Notes under the pieces: model-generated
Told to the model about the DNA's origin: nothing
Seen by the model: the letters and a program-made list of their open reading frames with translations, nothing else
Database searches by the model: none
Shown here: positions 24,061-35,600 of the stretch, in pieces
Layout of the letters: every line of letters begins with the position of its first letter
Numbering within the stretch: the first letter of the stretch is position 1
Source: Inia geoffrensis
Taxonomy: Eukaryota; Chordata; Mammalia; Artiodactyla; Iniidae
Length of the DNA: 64,000 nt
Assembly (NCBI GenBank): GCA_036417435.1
Contig: CM070904.1
Span: 127,968,695 to 128,032,694, forward strand
Reading direction: 5' to 3'
Position numbers and translations under genes: made by a program

Positions 24061-24470
24061 TTAAAAATTGAAGTGTAGTTAATTTACAATGTTGTGTTAA
24101 TTTCTGTTGTACAGCAAAGTTATTCAGATATATATTCTTTTTCAGATTCTTTTCCATTATAGATTATTACAAGGTATTGAATACAGTTCCCTGTGTTATA
24201 CAGTAAGAACTTGCTAGGTATCTATTTTATATATAGTGTTGTGTATCTGTTAATCCCAAGCTCCTAATTTAACCCTCCCCTGTCCTTCCCCTTTGGTAAC
24301 CCTAAGTTTCTCTTCTGTGTCTGTGAGTCTGTTTCTGTTTTGTAAATAAGTTCATTTGTATCATTTTTTTAGATTCCACATATAAGTGATATCACATGAT
24401 TATTGTCTTTCTCTGTCTAACTTAACTTCACTTAGTATGATAATCTCTAGATCCATCCTTGTTGCTGCTC
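24061..24470 (-). mobile_element. L1 3' fragment nested in old L1
   Basis: L1 3' UTR text (TGTTGTACAGCAAAGTTATT, TTTAGATTCCACATATAAGT) interrupts an ORF2 passage at CCAGTTCTGCTC, which recurs as CCAGTTCTGTTC near 24470. Confidence 0.75.
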
Positions 24471-24640
24471 CAGTTCTGTTCTCTCTCAAGATTTTTTTTT
24501 TTTTTTTTTTTGGTTATTCAGGATCTCTTCTGTTTCCATACAATTTTTAGAATTATTTGTTCTCATTCTGTGAAAAATGCTGTTGGTGTTTTAATAGGTA
24601 TTGTGTTGAATCTGTAGTTTGCCTTGGGTTGTATGGTCAT

Positions 24641-24966
24641 TTTTTTTTTTAAAGAAGATGTTGGGGGTAGGAGTTTATTAATTAATTAATTTATTTTTGC
24701 TGTGTTGGATCTTCATTTCTGTTCGAGGGCTTTCTCTAGTTGTGGCAAGCGGGAGCCACTCTTCATCGCAGTGCGTGGGCCTCTCACTATCACAAAAAGA
24801 GTCTTCTCTTTTTGCGGAGCACAGGCTCCAGATGCGCAGGCTCAGTAGTTGTGGCTCATGGGCCTAGCCGCTCTGCAGCATGTGGGATCTTCCCAGACCA
24901 GGGCTCGAATCCATGTCCCCTGCATCGGCAGGCAGACTCCCAACCACTGCGCCACCAGGGAAGCCC
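24641..24966 (-). mobile_element. CHR-2 SINE, long form
   Basis: Target duplication TGTATGGTCATTTT in old L1. Confidence 0.9.
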
Positions 24967-25262
24967 TGTATGGTCATTTTAACAATCTTAATTCTTCCAG
25001 TCCACGAGCACAGTGTATCTTTCCATCTGTGTCGTTTTCAATTTCTTTCATCAGTGTCTTACAGTTTTCCTAGTATAGATGTTTTACCTCCTTAGATTTA
25101 TTCCTAGGTGTTTCATTCTTTTTGATGTGATTGAAAATAAAATTGTGTCATTAATTTCTTTTTTTTGAATAGTTCATTGTCCGTGTATAGAAATGCAACA
25201 GATTTCTGTATACTAGTTTTGTGTCCCACAACTTTACCCAGTTCACTGATGAGTTCCAGTAG

Positions 25263-25470
25263 TTTTTTTTTTCTTTTGCGGTACGCAGGCCTCTCACTGC
25301 TGTGGCCTCTCCCGTTGCAGAGCACAGGCTCTGGACGCGCAGGCTCAGCGGCCATGGCTCACGGGCCCAGCCGCTCCGCGGCATGTGGGATCCTCCCGGA
25401 CCGGGGCACAAACCCACGTCCCCTGCATCAGCAGGCGGACTCTCAACCACTGCACCACCAGGGAAGCCCC
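25263..25470 (-). mobile_element. CD-type SINE (copy 7)
   Basis: Target duplication TCCAGTAGTTTTT in old L1. Confidence 0.95.
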
Positions 25471-26041
25471 TCCAGTAGTTTTTGATCGTGCCTTTAGGAT
25501 CTTCTATGTATAGTGAATGTCACGTCATCTGTAAAGAGTGACAGTTTTACTTATTCCTCTTCAATGTGGATTCCTTTTATTTCTTTTTCTTGTCTGATTG
25601 CCATGGCCAGGACTTATAATATTATGTTTATTAAAAGTGGCAAGAGTCTTGTTCCTGATCTTAGAGGAAATGCTTTCAGCTTTTCACCACTGAGTATGGT
25701 GTTAGTTGTGGGCTTGTCATATATGGCCTTTATTAGTCTAAGGTATTTTACCACTATACCCACTTTGTGGAGTTTTTTTTTTTTTTTTTAATAAATGGTT
25801 GTTGAATTTTGTCAAAAGATTTTCCCACATCTATTGAGATGATCATGTGACTTTTAATCTTCAGTTTGTTAATGTGGTGTATCACCTTGACTGATTTGCG
25901 GCTATTGAACAATCCATGCATCCCTGGGATAAATCCCACTTGATTGTGGTATATGATCTTTTTAATGTACCACTGAGTTTGGTTTGCTAATATTTTGTTG
26001 AGATTTTTGTAACTATGTTCATCAGTGACATTGGTCTGTAA

Positions 26042-26058
26042 TGTGTGTGTGTGTGTGT

Positions 26059-26095
<37 letters not shown>
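26042..26095. repeat. (GT)n microsatellite
   Basis: About 27 GT units with one AT interruption, in old L1. Confidence 0.95.
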
Positions 26096-26096
<1 letters not shown>

Positions 26097-28309
26097 TATC
26101 TTTTTCTAGTTTTGGTATCAGGGTGATGCTGGCCTCATAGCATGAGTTAAGAAGCATTCCTTCCTCTCCTATTTTTTGGAATAGTTTGAAAAGAATAGGT
26201 GTTAACTCTTCTCTAAATGTTTGGTAGAATTCACCTGTGAAGCCATTTGGTCCTGGACTTCAATTTCTTGGGAGTATTTTATTACTGATTCAATTTCATT
26301 CCTTGTGATTGGTCTGTTCATATTTTCTATTTCTTCCTGGTTCAGTCTTGGGAGATTGTACATTTCTAGGAATCTGTCCATGTCTTCCAGGTTGTCCATT
26401 TTATTGGCATATAATTGTTCACAATAATCTCTTATGACCCTTTATATATGTTGTGGTGTTTGTTGTGGCTTCCTCTTTCTCATTTCTGATTTTATTTATT
26501 TGGGCCCTCCTTCTTTTTTCTTGATGAGTCTGGCTGAAGGTTTACCAGTTTTGTTTATCTTTTCAAAGAATCAGTTCTTAATTTCATTGATCTTTTAAAT
26601 TTCTGCCCTGCTCTTTATTTTTTTTATACTAACTTTGGGGTTTGTTTATTCTCTTTAGTTACTTTAGGTGTAAGGTTAGGTTGTTTATTTGAGATTTTTC
26701 TTATTTCCTGAGGTACACTTGTATTGCTCTAAACTTCCCCCTTAGAACTACTTTTGCTGTTTCCCATAGATTTTGGATTGTTGTGTTTTCGTTTTCATTT
26801 GTCTCCAGGTATTTTTTAAATTTCCTCTTTGATTTCTTCAATGACCCATTGGTTGTTTAGTAGCACATTGTTTAGCCTTCATGTGTTTGTGTTTTTTGCA
26901 ATTTTTTCCTTGTAGTTGATTTCTGGCTTCATAGCATCGTGGTCGGAAAAGGTGCTTGATATGATTTCAGTCTTCGTAAGTTTACTGAGACTTGTTTTGT
27001 GGCCTAGTGTGTGATCTACCCTGTAGAATGTTCCATGTGCACTTGAAAAGAATGTGTATTCTGTTGCTTTTGGATGGAATGTTCTATCTATATCTATTAA
27101 GTCTACCTGGCCTAATGTGTTCTTTAAGGCCAGTGTTTCCTTATTGATTTTGTCCGAATGATGCATCCACTGATGTATGTGGGGTTTTAAAGTACTCTAA
27201 TATTATTGTTTACTGTCAACTTCTCTTTTTATGTCTGTTAATATTTACTTTTTGTATTTAGGTTCTCCTATGTTGGGGCCATATATATCTATGTATATAC
27301 CTAATGCTGGCCCACTGGTAGGTGGAGCCAGATCCTGGAGTCTCTGGCTGCAGGGCCTGAGGGTCCTGGAGCTGGTATCAGCCTGCTGGAGGGTGGGGTG
27401 AGGTCCAGGGGGTCCCTGGGCTAGTGCTGATGCACTGGTAGGCGAGTCCATGTCCTGGGCCCTCTGGTGGACAGGGCCAGATCCTGGGCCTTCTGGCGAA
27501 TGGGGCCATATCCCAGGTGGCTGCGAGCTCGGGGGGGTCCGAAGGAAGCTGGCCTACTAGTGGATGGGCCTGTGTCTCCACTCAGCTAGCTCCTTGGCCT
27601 GAGGCATCCTAGTACTGGTATTGACAGGCTGGTGGGTGGGGCTGAGTCCCAATGCTAATAAGCTAGAGGGAAGATTCCAAAATGTCACTTGCCAGCACAG
27701 TGTTACTGTGGTAGAACGGAGCTCCCCAGTAGAGCTGCTGCCAGTGTGTATATCCCCAGGATGATCTCCTGTTGCCTCCTGCCTCTCTGGGAGGCTCTCC
27801 AAGATCATCAGGCAGGTCTGAACCAGGCTTCTTTCACATTTACTGCTTCCTCCCTGGGTCCTAGTGTGTGTGAGATTTTGTGTGCACCCTTTGAGAGTGG
27901 AGTCTCTATATCCTACAGCCCCCTGGCTCTCTGGAAAGTAAGCCCTACTGGCCTTCAAAGCCCAGTGTTCTGGAAGCTCTCCTTCCTGGCTCAGGACCCG
28001 CAGGCTGGGAAACCCAAGGTAGGCTCATATCCTTCAGTCCTTAGGGAGAACCTCTGAAATTATAATTATCCCCCATTTGTGGGTCGTCCGCCCAAGGGTA
28101 TGGGTCTTGACTCTACCTTGTCTCCACCTCTCCTACACATCTTCTTGTGGTTCCTTCTTTGTGTATTTAGTTGTAGAAGATCATTTCTGCTAGTCTTCAG
28201 GTCTTTGTCTTCAATATTTGCTCTGTAAATTGTAATACTGCTGTGCCTGCAGCAGGAAGTGAGCTCAAGTTCTTTCCAATCTGACATCTTGCCCACTTGC
28301 CTCAACACA

Positions 28310-28475
28310 AAGTTATTAATGAGATAATTCACATGTTTAAATTTCATACAAAGTCTTCAAAATCTGGTATGTATTTCACACTTACAGCACATATCAATTT
28401 GGGCTATGCACATTTCAAGTGCTCAGTAGTCATGTGTAGCTAGTGGCTACTATATCAGACAGCATATGATCAACG
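28310..28475. mobile_element. hAT-type DNA transposon fossil, right half
   Basis: Starts TTATTAATGAGATAATTCAC and ends with the arm TGTAGCTAGTGGCTACTATA then TCAGACAG, a typical terminal sequence of a MER-class DNA element. It is the continuation of the half at 12963-13134. Confidence 0.5.
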
Positions 28476-28735
28476 TTTGTAAATGTTCCATAGATAAAAC
28501 TAAAAATGTATATTTTCAATTTTTTATTGAAAAAAAAAAAAACTCGCTGTGCCCAAATCTGAAAATGGTGTCTGAAATTATTTTCCCGTTTAACTGAATT
28601 TTGGCCAATTTACATATGGAATTTTAATAGTTTTTACTTTAAACATATAGCTGCTAGATTGGTGCACATAGGTTTATGACTGCTGTGTTTTCTTCGAAAA
28701 GTTTGCTCCTTAAAAATGTTTAATGGTGGTCAGAC
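28476..28735 (-). mobile_element. Ancient L1 fragment (right part) and unassigned sequence
   Basis: GTTTGTAAATGTTCCATAG resumes the L1 ORF2 text broken at 12962. An A-run at 28530-28541 and AT-rich unassigned sequence follow. Confidence 0.45.
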
Positions 28736-28986
28736 ACCCCTAATATAAGATTTACCATCTTAACCATTTTTTAGGGTATGGTTTAGTAGTGTTAATTATA
28801 CTCACATTGTTGTGCAACAAAACTCCAGAGCTCTTCATCTCGCAAAACTGAAACTCTATGTCCCTTAAACAACATCTCCCCATTTGCCCAACTCCCTAGT
28901 CCCTGGCAATCACCATTTTACTCTCTGTCTCTATGAGTCTGACTAATCTAGGTACCTCATATAAGTGCAATCATATAGTATGTGTC

Positions 28987-29192
28987 TTTTTTTTTTTTTT
29001 GCGGTATGTGGGCCTCTCACTGTTGTGGCCTCTCCTGTTGCGGAGCACAGGCTCTGGAATAGCAGGCTCGGCGGCCATGGCTTATGGGCCCAGCCGCTCC
29101 GCAGCACGTGGGATCTTCCCGGACCGGGGCACGAACCCGCGTCCCCTGCATCGGCAGGCGGACCCCCAACCACTGCGCCACTAGGGAAGCCC
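28987..29192 (-). mobile_element. CD-type SINE (copy 8)
   Basis: Target duplication AGTATGTGTCTTTTT. Confidence 0.95.
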
Positions 29193-29980
29193 AGTATGTG
29201 TCTTTTTGATACTGACTTATTTCACTTAGCATCATGTCCTCCAGGTTCATTCATGTTGTCGTATATGGAATTTCCTTCCTTTTTATGTCTGAATAATATT
29301 CCATTGTGTACACAGACCACATTTTGCGTTTCAACTGCCAATGGACACAATTTGCTTTCACCTTCTGGCTATTGTGAATAATGCTGCTATGAACATGGGC
29401 ATACAATTATCTCTTTGAGATGCTGCTTTCAATTCTTTTGGGTATATACCCAGAAGTGGAATTGCTGGATCATCTGGTATTTCTATTTTGAATTTTTTGA
29501 GGAGCTGCTATACTGTTTTCCACAGTGGCTGCACCATTTTACACTCCCACCAACAGTACACGAGGGTTTCAATTTCTCCACATCCTCTGCCAGGCACGTT
29601 TTCTGTATTTTTTGCTTTGTTTTGTTTTTTGTATTTTTTTAAATGATAGCCATCCTAATGGGTGTGAGGTGACATCTCATTGTAGTTTTGATTTGCATTT
29701 CCCTAATGATTAGTGATGTTGAGCGCCTTTTCATGTGCTTATTGGTCATTTGCACATCTTTCGAGAAACATCTAAGTCCTTTGCCCATTTTTGAATCAGG
29801 TCTTTTTGTTGTTTTTGAGTTTTAGGAGTTCTCTATATATTCTGGATATCCATCCCTTATCAAATATATGATTTGCAAGTATTTTCTCCCATTCTGTGGT
29901 CTGCCTTTTTACTCTGTGGTAATATCTTTTGATGTACACATTTAAAATTGTTTCATGAAGTCCAATTCGTTACTTTTTTA

Positions 29981-30127
29981 GGGACTTCCTTGGTGGTCCA
30001 GTGGTTAAGACTGCGTTTTCACTGCAGGATGCATGGGGTTGATCCCTGGTCGGGGAACTAAGTTCCCTCATGCTGTGTGGCATGCCCCCTCCCCCCCCCC
30101 CCCAGCAAAAAGAAAACCAAAACCATC
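29981..30127 (+). mobile_element. CHR-1-type SINE
   Basis: GGGACTTCCTTGGTGGTCCA to a C-run and A-rich end. Diverged duplication CAATTCGTTACTTTT and CAATTTGTTATTTTT. Confidence 0.85.
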
Positions 30128-30472
30128 AGCAATTTGTTATTTTTCATTAACTATGCCTTTGGTGTAATTTTCAAGAAATCTTCTCCAAATTCAATGTTGT
30201 GAAGTTTTGTCCTATGTCTTCTTCAAAGAGTTTTATAGTTTCAGATCCTTGATCCATTTTGAGTTATTTTTTATACGACATCAGTAAGAGACCAAATTCA
30301 TTTTTTACATTTGGATATTTAGTTTTCCCAGCACCATTCCTTGAAACAACTGTCCCTATTGAACATTCTTTGAACCCTTGAAAAAAGTAACTTGACCATG
30401 TATGTGAATTCTATCTCTTTTAACTTGAAACCTTTATTTAAAAGTTTATTTAAAAATTTAATGGGCTTCCCT

Positions 30473-30689
30473 GGTGGTGCAATGGTTGAGAGTCCGCCTG
30501 CCGATGCAGGGGACACGGGTTTGTGCCCCGGTCTGGGAGGATCCCGCGTGCCGCGGAGCGGCTGGGCACGTGAGCCATGGCCGCTGAGCCTGTACGTCCA
30601 GAGCCCGTGCTCCGCAACGGGAGAGGCCGCAGCAGTGAGAGGCCCGCGTACCGCAAAAAAAAAAATAATAAAAAAAAAAAATAATAAAA
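30473..30689 (+). mobile_element. CD-type SINE (copy 9)
   Basis: Target duplication AAGTTTATTTAAAAATTTA on the left and nearly identical on the right. Confidence 0.93.
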
Positions 30690-30705
30690 GTTTACTTAAA
30701 AATTT

Positions 30706-32090
30706 AAAAAATATTAAAAAAATCTCCATCCAATCTATTTCTTTTGATGTCAGAATTCTGTTCATTCACACAATATAATTACTTTATTCCTTCCATTTAG
30801 TATAAGTTCATTCTTTTTGTGTTTCCTTTTTCCTTTTTTTATAAACAATTTTATTTGTTGTTAATTTGGGAATTCTCTGGTACTTTTCCATTTCCATGTA
30901 AATGCAGTACAGCATCTCCAAACCTCTGACATTCTTGCCTCCCTCTCACTTATAAGGGCCCGTGGGGTTAGGTTGAAACTACCCAGATAATCCATGGTAA
31001 TCTCCTTATGGCAAGACCCTTAACTTAATCATATCTACAAAGTCTCTTTGCCATGTAAGGCAACATATTCACAGCTTCCAGAGATTAGAATGTGAACTTC
31101 TCTGCAGGGCCATTTTTCTGCCTACCACACACCATCAGCCTAAAGTTAAACCCAGATCTTATTGAAGACTTGAAAGTTTTCCTCTAAGTTATTGAAATTT
31201 TGTTCTGGTTTCTTCTTGGGGAACATCTGTCACCCACAGATTTCTACTTTCCAGGCTCTGTTGTTCTCATGTTGCTCCTTAATCCTATCTACTCTATTTT
31301 TCTGGAGCATTCTGGGAGATGATCTCTGGAAGAGCATACTTCTACACTGATTTTACTTTTTGCATTATCAATTATGATCTTTACTGCTTTCAATATGCTT
31401 TAAAAAATTCACTCTTTTGCTTCCTTCAAGTTAGTTACTGCCCCTCCCATAATATGAATATACTCATTTTCAACAAATGGTTTTGTTTTTATAGAGTTCC
31501 AAGGTAAAGAGTTCCTCTTTATTTTGCCAAATACAGATACCTCAAATGAAGCATTCTCCCTGATTTTACATTAAGTATTCTCATTCACCAAGTGGAAAAC
31601 AAAAACAAAAAAACAAGGAGCTTTCCTTAGCTCCACCTTAACAAAGCTTATTTCTGATTGGGTATCTACAAGTTGCATATTAATAGGAGGAAAGAGTTCT
31701 GTAAGCTACTAATAAGCCCAAAATTCAGCTGCATGGGTTAAAGATGGAGAATAGACTATTTCATTAATGAGGCTGTTAACTCTTTCCCAGAGTGTAGTCA
31801 CATTAGATTGCTGCGTATGCTCATTGGCGGTCGTTGAAATTATACAGAAAAGGTTCAAAGGAGAGTAGGAGAAGAGGAGATGGATCTGTGTTTACTGACA
31901 AAGTGGAATTAGAAATTCCTGGACAAGTAAGCATTTGGGTGAATGATTGCCCAAGATGAACTCTCTCCCTGTTTGGAGACAGAAGAATGGAATCACAGGG
32001 GAAAGAAGACTGATCCTTAACGGTTATTTGAAGAGAGTATTCTTTCTTTCAAATGCTTTCTGTTGTGTGAGATAAGCTAAACTAGAACTA
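30706..32090. other. Unassigned intronic sequence
   Basis: No gene or clear young repeat. The last part may be promoter remnant of the UGT1A fossil. Confidence 0.4.
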
Positions 32091-32139
32091 GTTAAGTGTG
32101 GCGCTCCAGCGGGGAAGTGTCTATCTGGATTCTGCTAAG

Positions 32140-33426
32140 ATGACTACAGGTCCCCAGGTCTCTTGGAGCTCACAGGAACACAATTTTCCCTCCTGGTGTG
32201 TTCTGTGCGGTGGTGCTGGTGATTCCATGGAGGGAATCCAACGCAGGGGACTTGAGATGGTCACTTTTGCACCAGAGGAAATGCTTTTCTTCCACTCTGA
32301 AACCCATTCAAACCTTTCCATAAAAGAGGAATAGTTATATACAGGCCTAGAGCAGTGTGATTTTTTGAGTCAAGACATTTAAAAAAGATTCTCAGTTTTG
32401 AAAAATGTTTTTGGCCACGCCTCACAGCTTGCAGGGATCTTAATTCCCTGACCAGGGATTGAACCAGGGCCATGGCAGTGAAAGTGCCTAACCACTAGAC
32501 CGCCAGGGAATTCCCTGAAAACTCCTTAAATGTTTCCTATTTCTGTAAAAGGGAAACTTTCCACTTAGCAGTACTAATCCAGGATATATCAAAACTGAAC
32601 GCTGTCTTTGCCCTCAATTATTCTAACTACCCAGAGCGGTTGAAGATCTAAGACCTCTGTGTCATCTTGGTGTGCCAGACTCTTACTGGATTCAACTGAA
32701 GACTTAACCTGACCACTGAACAATGGGGACTTATTTTAACCATTTGTATACAAATGCACTTATTTTGCTCTATCCAGAACGGTAATTTTCTACCCTTAAT
32801 TAGCATAAGCACCATGAAACTGCGCACCTTCCTTCCTATCACTTCAAAACTCCTAACATCCCCCTTCTCTCCCTGCTCCCCATCCCTTCCAGCTCCCTCA
32901 ACAACCATGAATGTCTTCAACAGTGTGTTCCCTTGCCTGGCAAGCAAATGAACTCATTTTTGAAAAGCCCAAGTAGTCTGTCTTATTCTGATCCCGCTTG
33001 TACAGGGTATATAAGCAGCACTGCTGAGGTACTTCAGTGACTGTTTTATTTGATATGGTTTTAACAGACTCCGCGTGTCCCTGTAGGAGAGTGGTGGCTG
33101 AATCCTGTGTCCCTGCTGTGTATTTTTTTGTATGTAATTCCATGGGGATTGGACTTTAAAGGACCAAAGGGCATCCAAACTCAATCTCATATATTCTAAG
33201 TTTGTTAACAATGTGCTCAGGTCACATGACTTTTCGGTAAAGAGCTAAGAACATACGCTGCAGTTTTAGTCTGTCCAGTTCAGTTGTCTTTTTGCTCTCA
33301 TGCCTTATGCAAACCTTTCCTTGGGAGATGCCCAAGGAGGATGGAACATTTTGCAGTGGACTGTCCTAAGGTAACCATGCCCCCTTTAGGGGCATAAATT
33401 GTGCCAGCAGAAAGCTATCCTCTCAG
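32140..33426 (+). pseudogene. Fossil UGT1A first exon (UGT1A2P-like position)
   Basis: Two blocks of a decayed UGT1A exon 1 are visible. The 5' block, 32140 to about 32335, starts with an ATG and keeps a degenerate VLVIPMEG-like stretch, then has several frame breaks. The 3' block, 33049-33426, reads FDMVLTDS, CVPAVYFF, SGHMTF and GINCASRKLSSQ, matching [21 protein letters not shown] and [11 protein letters not shown] of the intact exon. Two in-frame TAA stops and a frameshift are present. The final CAG is followed by atgtgtg instead of gtgtgtg, so the splice donor is lost. A CHR-1-type SINE at 32407-32516 and about 500 bp of unrelated sequence separate the blocks. It lies between the 1A3-like and 1A1 exons, as UGT1A2P does in human. 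Confidence 0.82.
32407..32516 (-). mobile_element. CHR-1-type SINE in the UGT1A fossil
   Basis: TTTGGCCACGCCTCACAGCT to CGCCAGGGAATTCCC, antisense. Confidence 0.8.
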
Positions 33427-33809
33427 ATGTGTGTGTGTTTCATCACTCAATCAATATTCCAAACTTTCCACTATTCCAATCTTTCCAATATTTCTGGCTT
33501 TTGTCAATCTAACCTGAAATGAGATACATCACACACATGGCAATGAGATAGTTTTGTGCAGCCTTATGGAAATGCATTTTTACATTTCCAGCATTCATAG
33601 TTGTAGAACCAGTTTGGGTACAGCTAGCAATTGAATAAAGTTTTTGAGTCATCACCACCGTTTGTTTTTTTTTTTAATTACTGTTTAAGTCAAGTTTTCT
33701 TAATAGTGTCCTAAGGATCCTATTAACTAATGGTTACCATGAGGAATTTAAGTATTTTGCCCAAGCCTTTGGAGGGAACACGGTCCCTGCTAACACTGAC
33801 TTCAATCCA

Positions 33810-33925
33810 ATGAAACCAGTTTCAGACTTCCGACCTCCAGATCTCTAAGAGAATAAACAGACACTGTTTCAAGACACCAAGTTTGTGGTAATTTGTTACA
33901 GCAGCCATAGGAAACTAATACATCG
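33810..33925 (+). mobile_element. MaLR-type LTR fragment
   Basis: GACTTCCGACCTCCAGATCT to GCAGCCATAGGAAACTAATA matches the 3' end of the same LTR kind as 4865-5560. Confidence 0.55.
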
Positions 33926-34471
33926 GCTATGCCAGGTTTACCTGTTTTTAAAAAGCCTAGGTTTACCGCTGTTTTTAAACAGTCAGCTCTTACTATGTCA
34001 CCAGCATTATGTAGAACTAAAAACCTTCTGTAAGCCAGGAGTATTATTCCTATATTCATATCTCTTACTACTTTGTGCTTTAAAAATGAGGTAAATGTAT
34101 TTAACTTCACAATGTTAACTTCAGAGCGAGCTACTTGGCTCACACTTCAAACAAAATGGAAAAAGGCAAGGTTCAAAGTGTGGTGGTGAACATTTTGCCT
34201 TAGTACCATGAAATAATCACTGTCAGCCTTGGGATGTTTAATAAACAGCAAAGTGCATACAGATATGTACCACAGTTTTAAAGAAAAACAGAGGTCCCAT
34301 TCCGTGGTCCCAACAACAACAAATAGGCATCGCCTTGAACTGTTTCTAAATTCTTGAGTACAGTTGTTTTGAAAGTGGAGTTCGCTTGCAATCTTCAAAA
34401 AAAAAAGAAAAAAAAAAAAAGAACGTCCTGCTCTTCCTCAGAATGTGCTCTGAATTAAATGTGGACCGGAA

Positions 34472-35185
34472 TCACTTGGTGTCAAGGCGTAGCAACTGCT
34501 CTTTGCCATTTATTATCATGGACTTTAACTCTCCGTCTTCTTCCACCTCTATCCTTTCTTGGCCATTCTCAATGGTTCTCTTGGTGGTGATCTTCTTGCC
34601 ATTGATGATTTCGGTGGAAGTCGACATGGATTTGAAGTTGCCCGTCCCACCACTACAAGACATGGAGAAGGAAGAAAGGCCCCCATTCCCCAGGGAACCA
34701 AAGGAGGTAAATCCTGGATCAAAGGAAGAAAAACCGCCCCCAAAGGCTGGACATTCACTTAAGGTGGAGAAAATCGGTGCGGACCCTCTGCTTCTGTTTC
34801 TGCTTCCCCGGGAGCTCCTCCGACCGCCCACAATATCCTCGAGCGCGTCTCCGAAGAAGTGAGACAAAAACGGGTCCCGGCCGCCGAAGAACTCCCTGAA
34901 GACGTCGGCCGGGTCGTGGAAGGTGAAGACGCCCTCGAAGGGGTCCCCGAAGGGCCTGCCGCCCTCCGCTCCCTCCTCGCCGTATCGGTCGTAGACGTCC
35001 CTCTTCATGTCGTCTGACAACACCTCGTAGGCCTGGGCCACTTGTTTGAATCTCCTCTCCGCCTCCTCCTTGTTCTCAGGGTTTTTGTCCGGGTGCCACT
35101 TGAGCGCCAGCTTGCGGTACGCCTTCCTGATGGCCTCGATCGAGGCCTGGCGGGGCACGCCCAGCACCTCGTAGTAGTCCACCAT
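34472..35185 (-). CDS. DNAJB3: DNAJB3, testis-type HSP40 co-chaperone (single exon)
   Basis: An intact 237-codon single-exon gene runs antisense to UGT1A inside its intron. The J domain covers residues 1 to about 70, starts MVDYYEVLG and carries the HPD motif at 31-33, which stimulates Hsp70 ATPase. It is followed by a Gly/Phe-rich segment with DPFEGVF and EFFGG, a Ser/Gly-rich middle and a C-terminal block [24 protein letters not shown] typical of the DNAJB6 and DNAJB3 group. The length is close to rodent Dnajb3 (about 242 residues), while the human reference protein is shorter (about 145). The 5' half is very GC- and CpG-rich. It sits between the UGT1A2P-like fossil and UGT1A1 exon 1, its known place in other mammals. 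It lacks introns, as expected of an old retrogene. Confidence 0.93.
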   Translation of the reverse strand: MVDYYEVLGVPRQASIEAIRKAYRKLALKWHPDKNPENKEEAERRFKQVAQAYEVLSDDMKRDVYDRYGEEGAEGGRPFGDPFEGVFTFHDPADVFREFFGGRDPFLSHFFGDALEDIVGGRRSSRGSRNRSRGSAPIFSTLSECPAFGGGFSSFDPGFTSFGSLGNGGLSSFSMSCSGGTGNFKSMSTSTEIINGKKITTKRTIENGQERIEVEEDGELKSMIINGKEQLLRLDTK

Positions 35186-35430
35186 GCTGGACGGCCGGGC
35201 ACGGCCCGCAGGCCAGGGACAGGGCGAGCGGTGCGGCCGTCAGCCCCGGGGCATGGGCCAGAGTGCCCACCAGGCCAGGCTGCGCGGAGGGTGCGCCTCT
35301 TATGACGAGGCCCCCGTCTCACTGGCCGAGGCCGCATCCCAGAATGCTCTCCCCACGAGGTGCTCTGTGACGTGTTTCACGCAGGCGTGGAGGCCCCGCC
35401 CACTCATTCTCTCCGCCCACCCGGCCCTCA
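34850..35430. promoter_or_regulatory. CpG-rich promoter region of DNAJB3
   Basis: The stretch is dense in CG dinucleotides, unlike its AT-rich surroundings, and covers the 5' half of DNAJB3 plus about 250 bp upstream. It includes a TGACGTG element at 35368-35374, close to a cAMP-response half site, and GC-box-like CCGCCC sequences near 35397. A CREM-type testis promoter would fit the known testis expression of DNAJB3 but is inferred. Confidence 0.55.
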
Positions 35431-35600
35431 GCCGACCTGTGGTCTCCAAATAGGGGCAGTGGCTCTGAATGCCTTAGGAAATGCTTTACTTAAAATAGGG
35501 TTTACGTCAGGGTTCCCCTCGGCCTGAGGTAGGGGTAGAGCAACAGGAGTGAGTTTAGTCTGACCCTGGGCTGAAGGACAGTCGTTATCATTTGTCTAGG

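Larger units (their letters stand above)
13135..28306 (-). mobile_element. Old L1 complex split by many later insertions
   Basis: Minus-strand L1 sequence, from a 3' end near 13135 to a 5' UTR ending near 28306 (TCTGACATCTTGCC). It is interrupted by the young L1, the NETO2 copy, the 23.2-24.0 kb insert, an L1 3' fragment (24061-24470) and several SINEs. ORF2-type text is clear at 18000-18950, 22815-23200 and 25000-27290. At 27300-28300 lies the GC-richer 5' UTR. More than one L1 copy may be involved near 13135-13857. Confidence 0.7.
28735..30400 (-). mobile_element. Old L1 3' part with SINE insertions
   Basis: L1 3' UTR and ORF2 C-terminal text in antisense (GAATAATATTCCATTGTGTA, CAGAAGTGGAATTGCTGGAT, ATTTGCATTTCCCTAATGAT). 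A CD SINE lies at 28987-29192 and a CHR-1-type SINE at 29981-30127. Confidence 0.8.
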
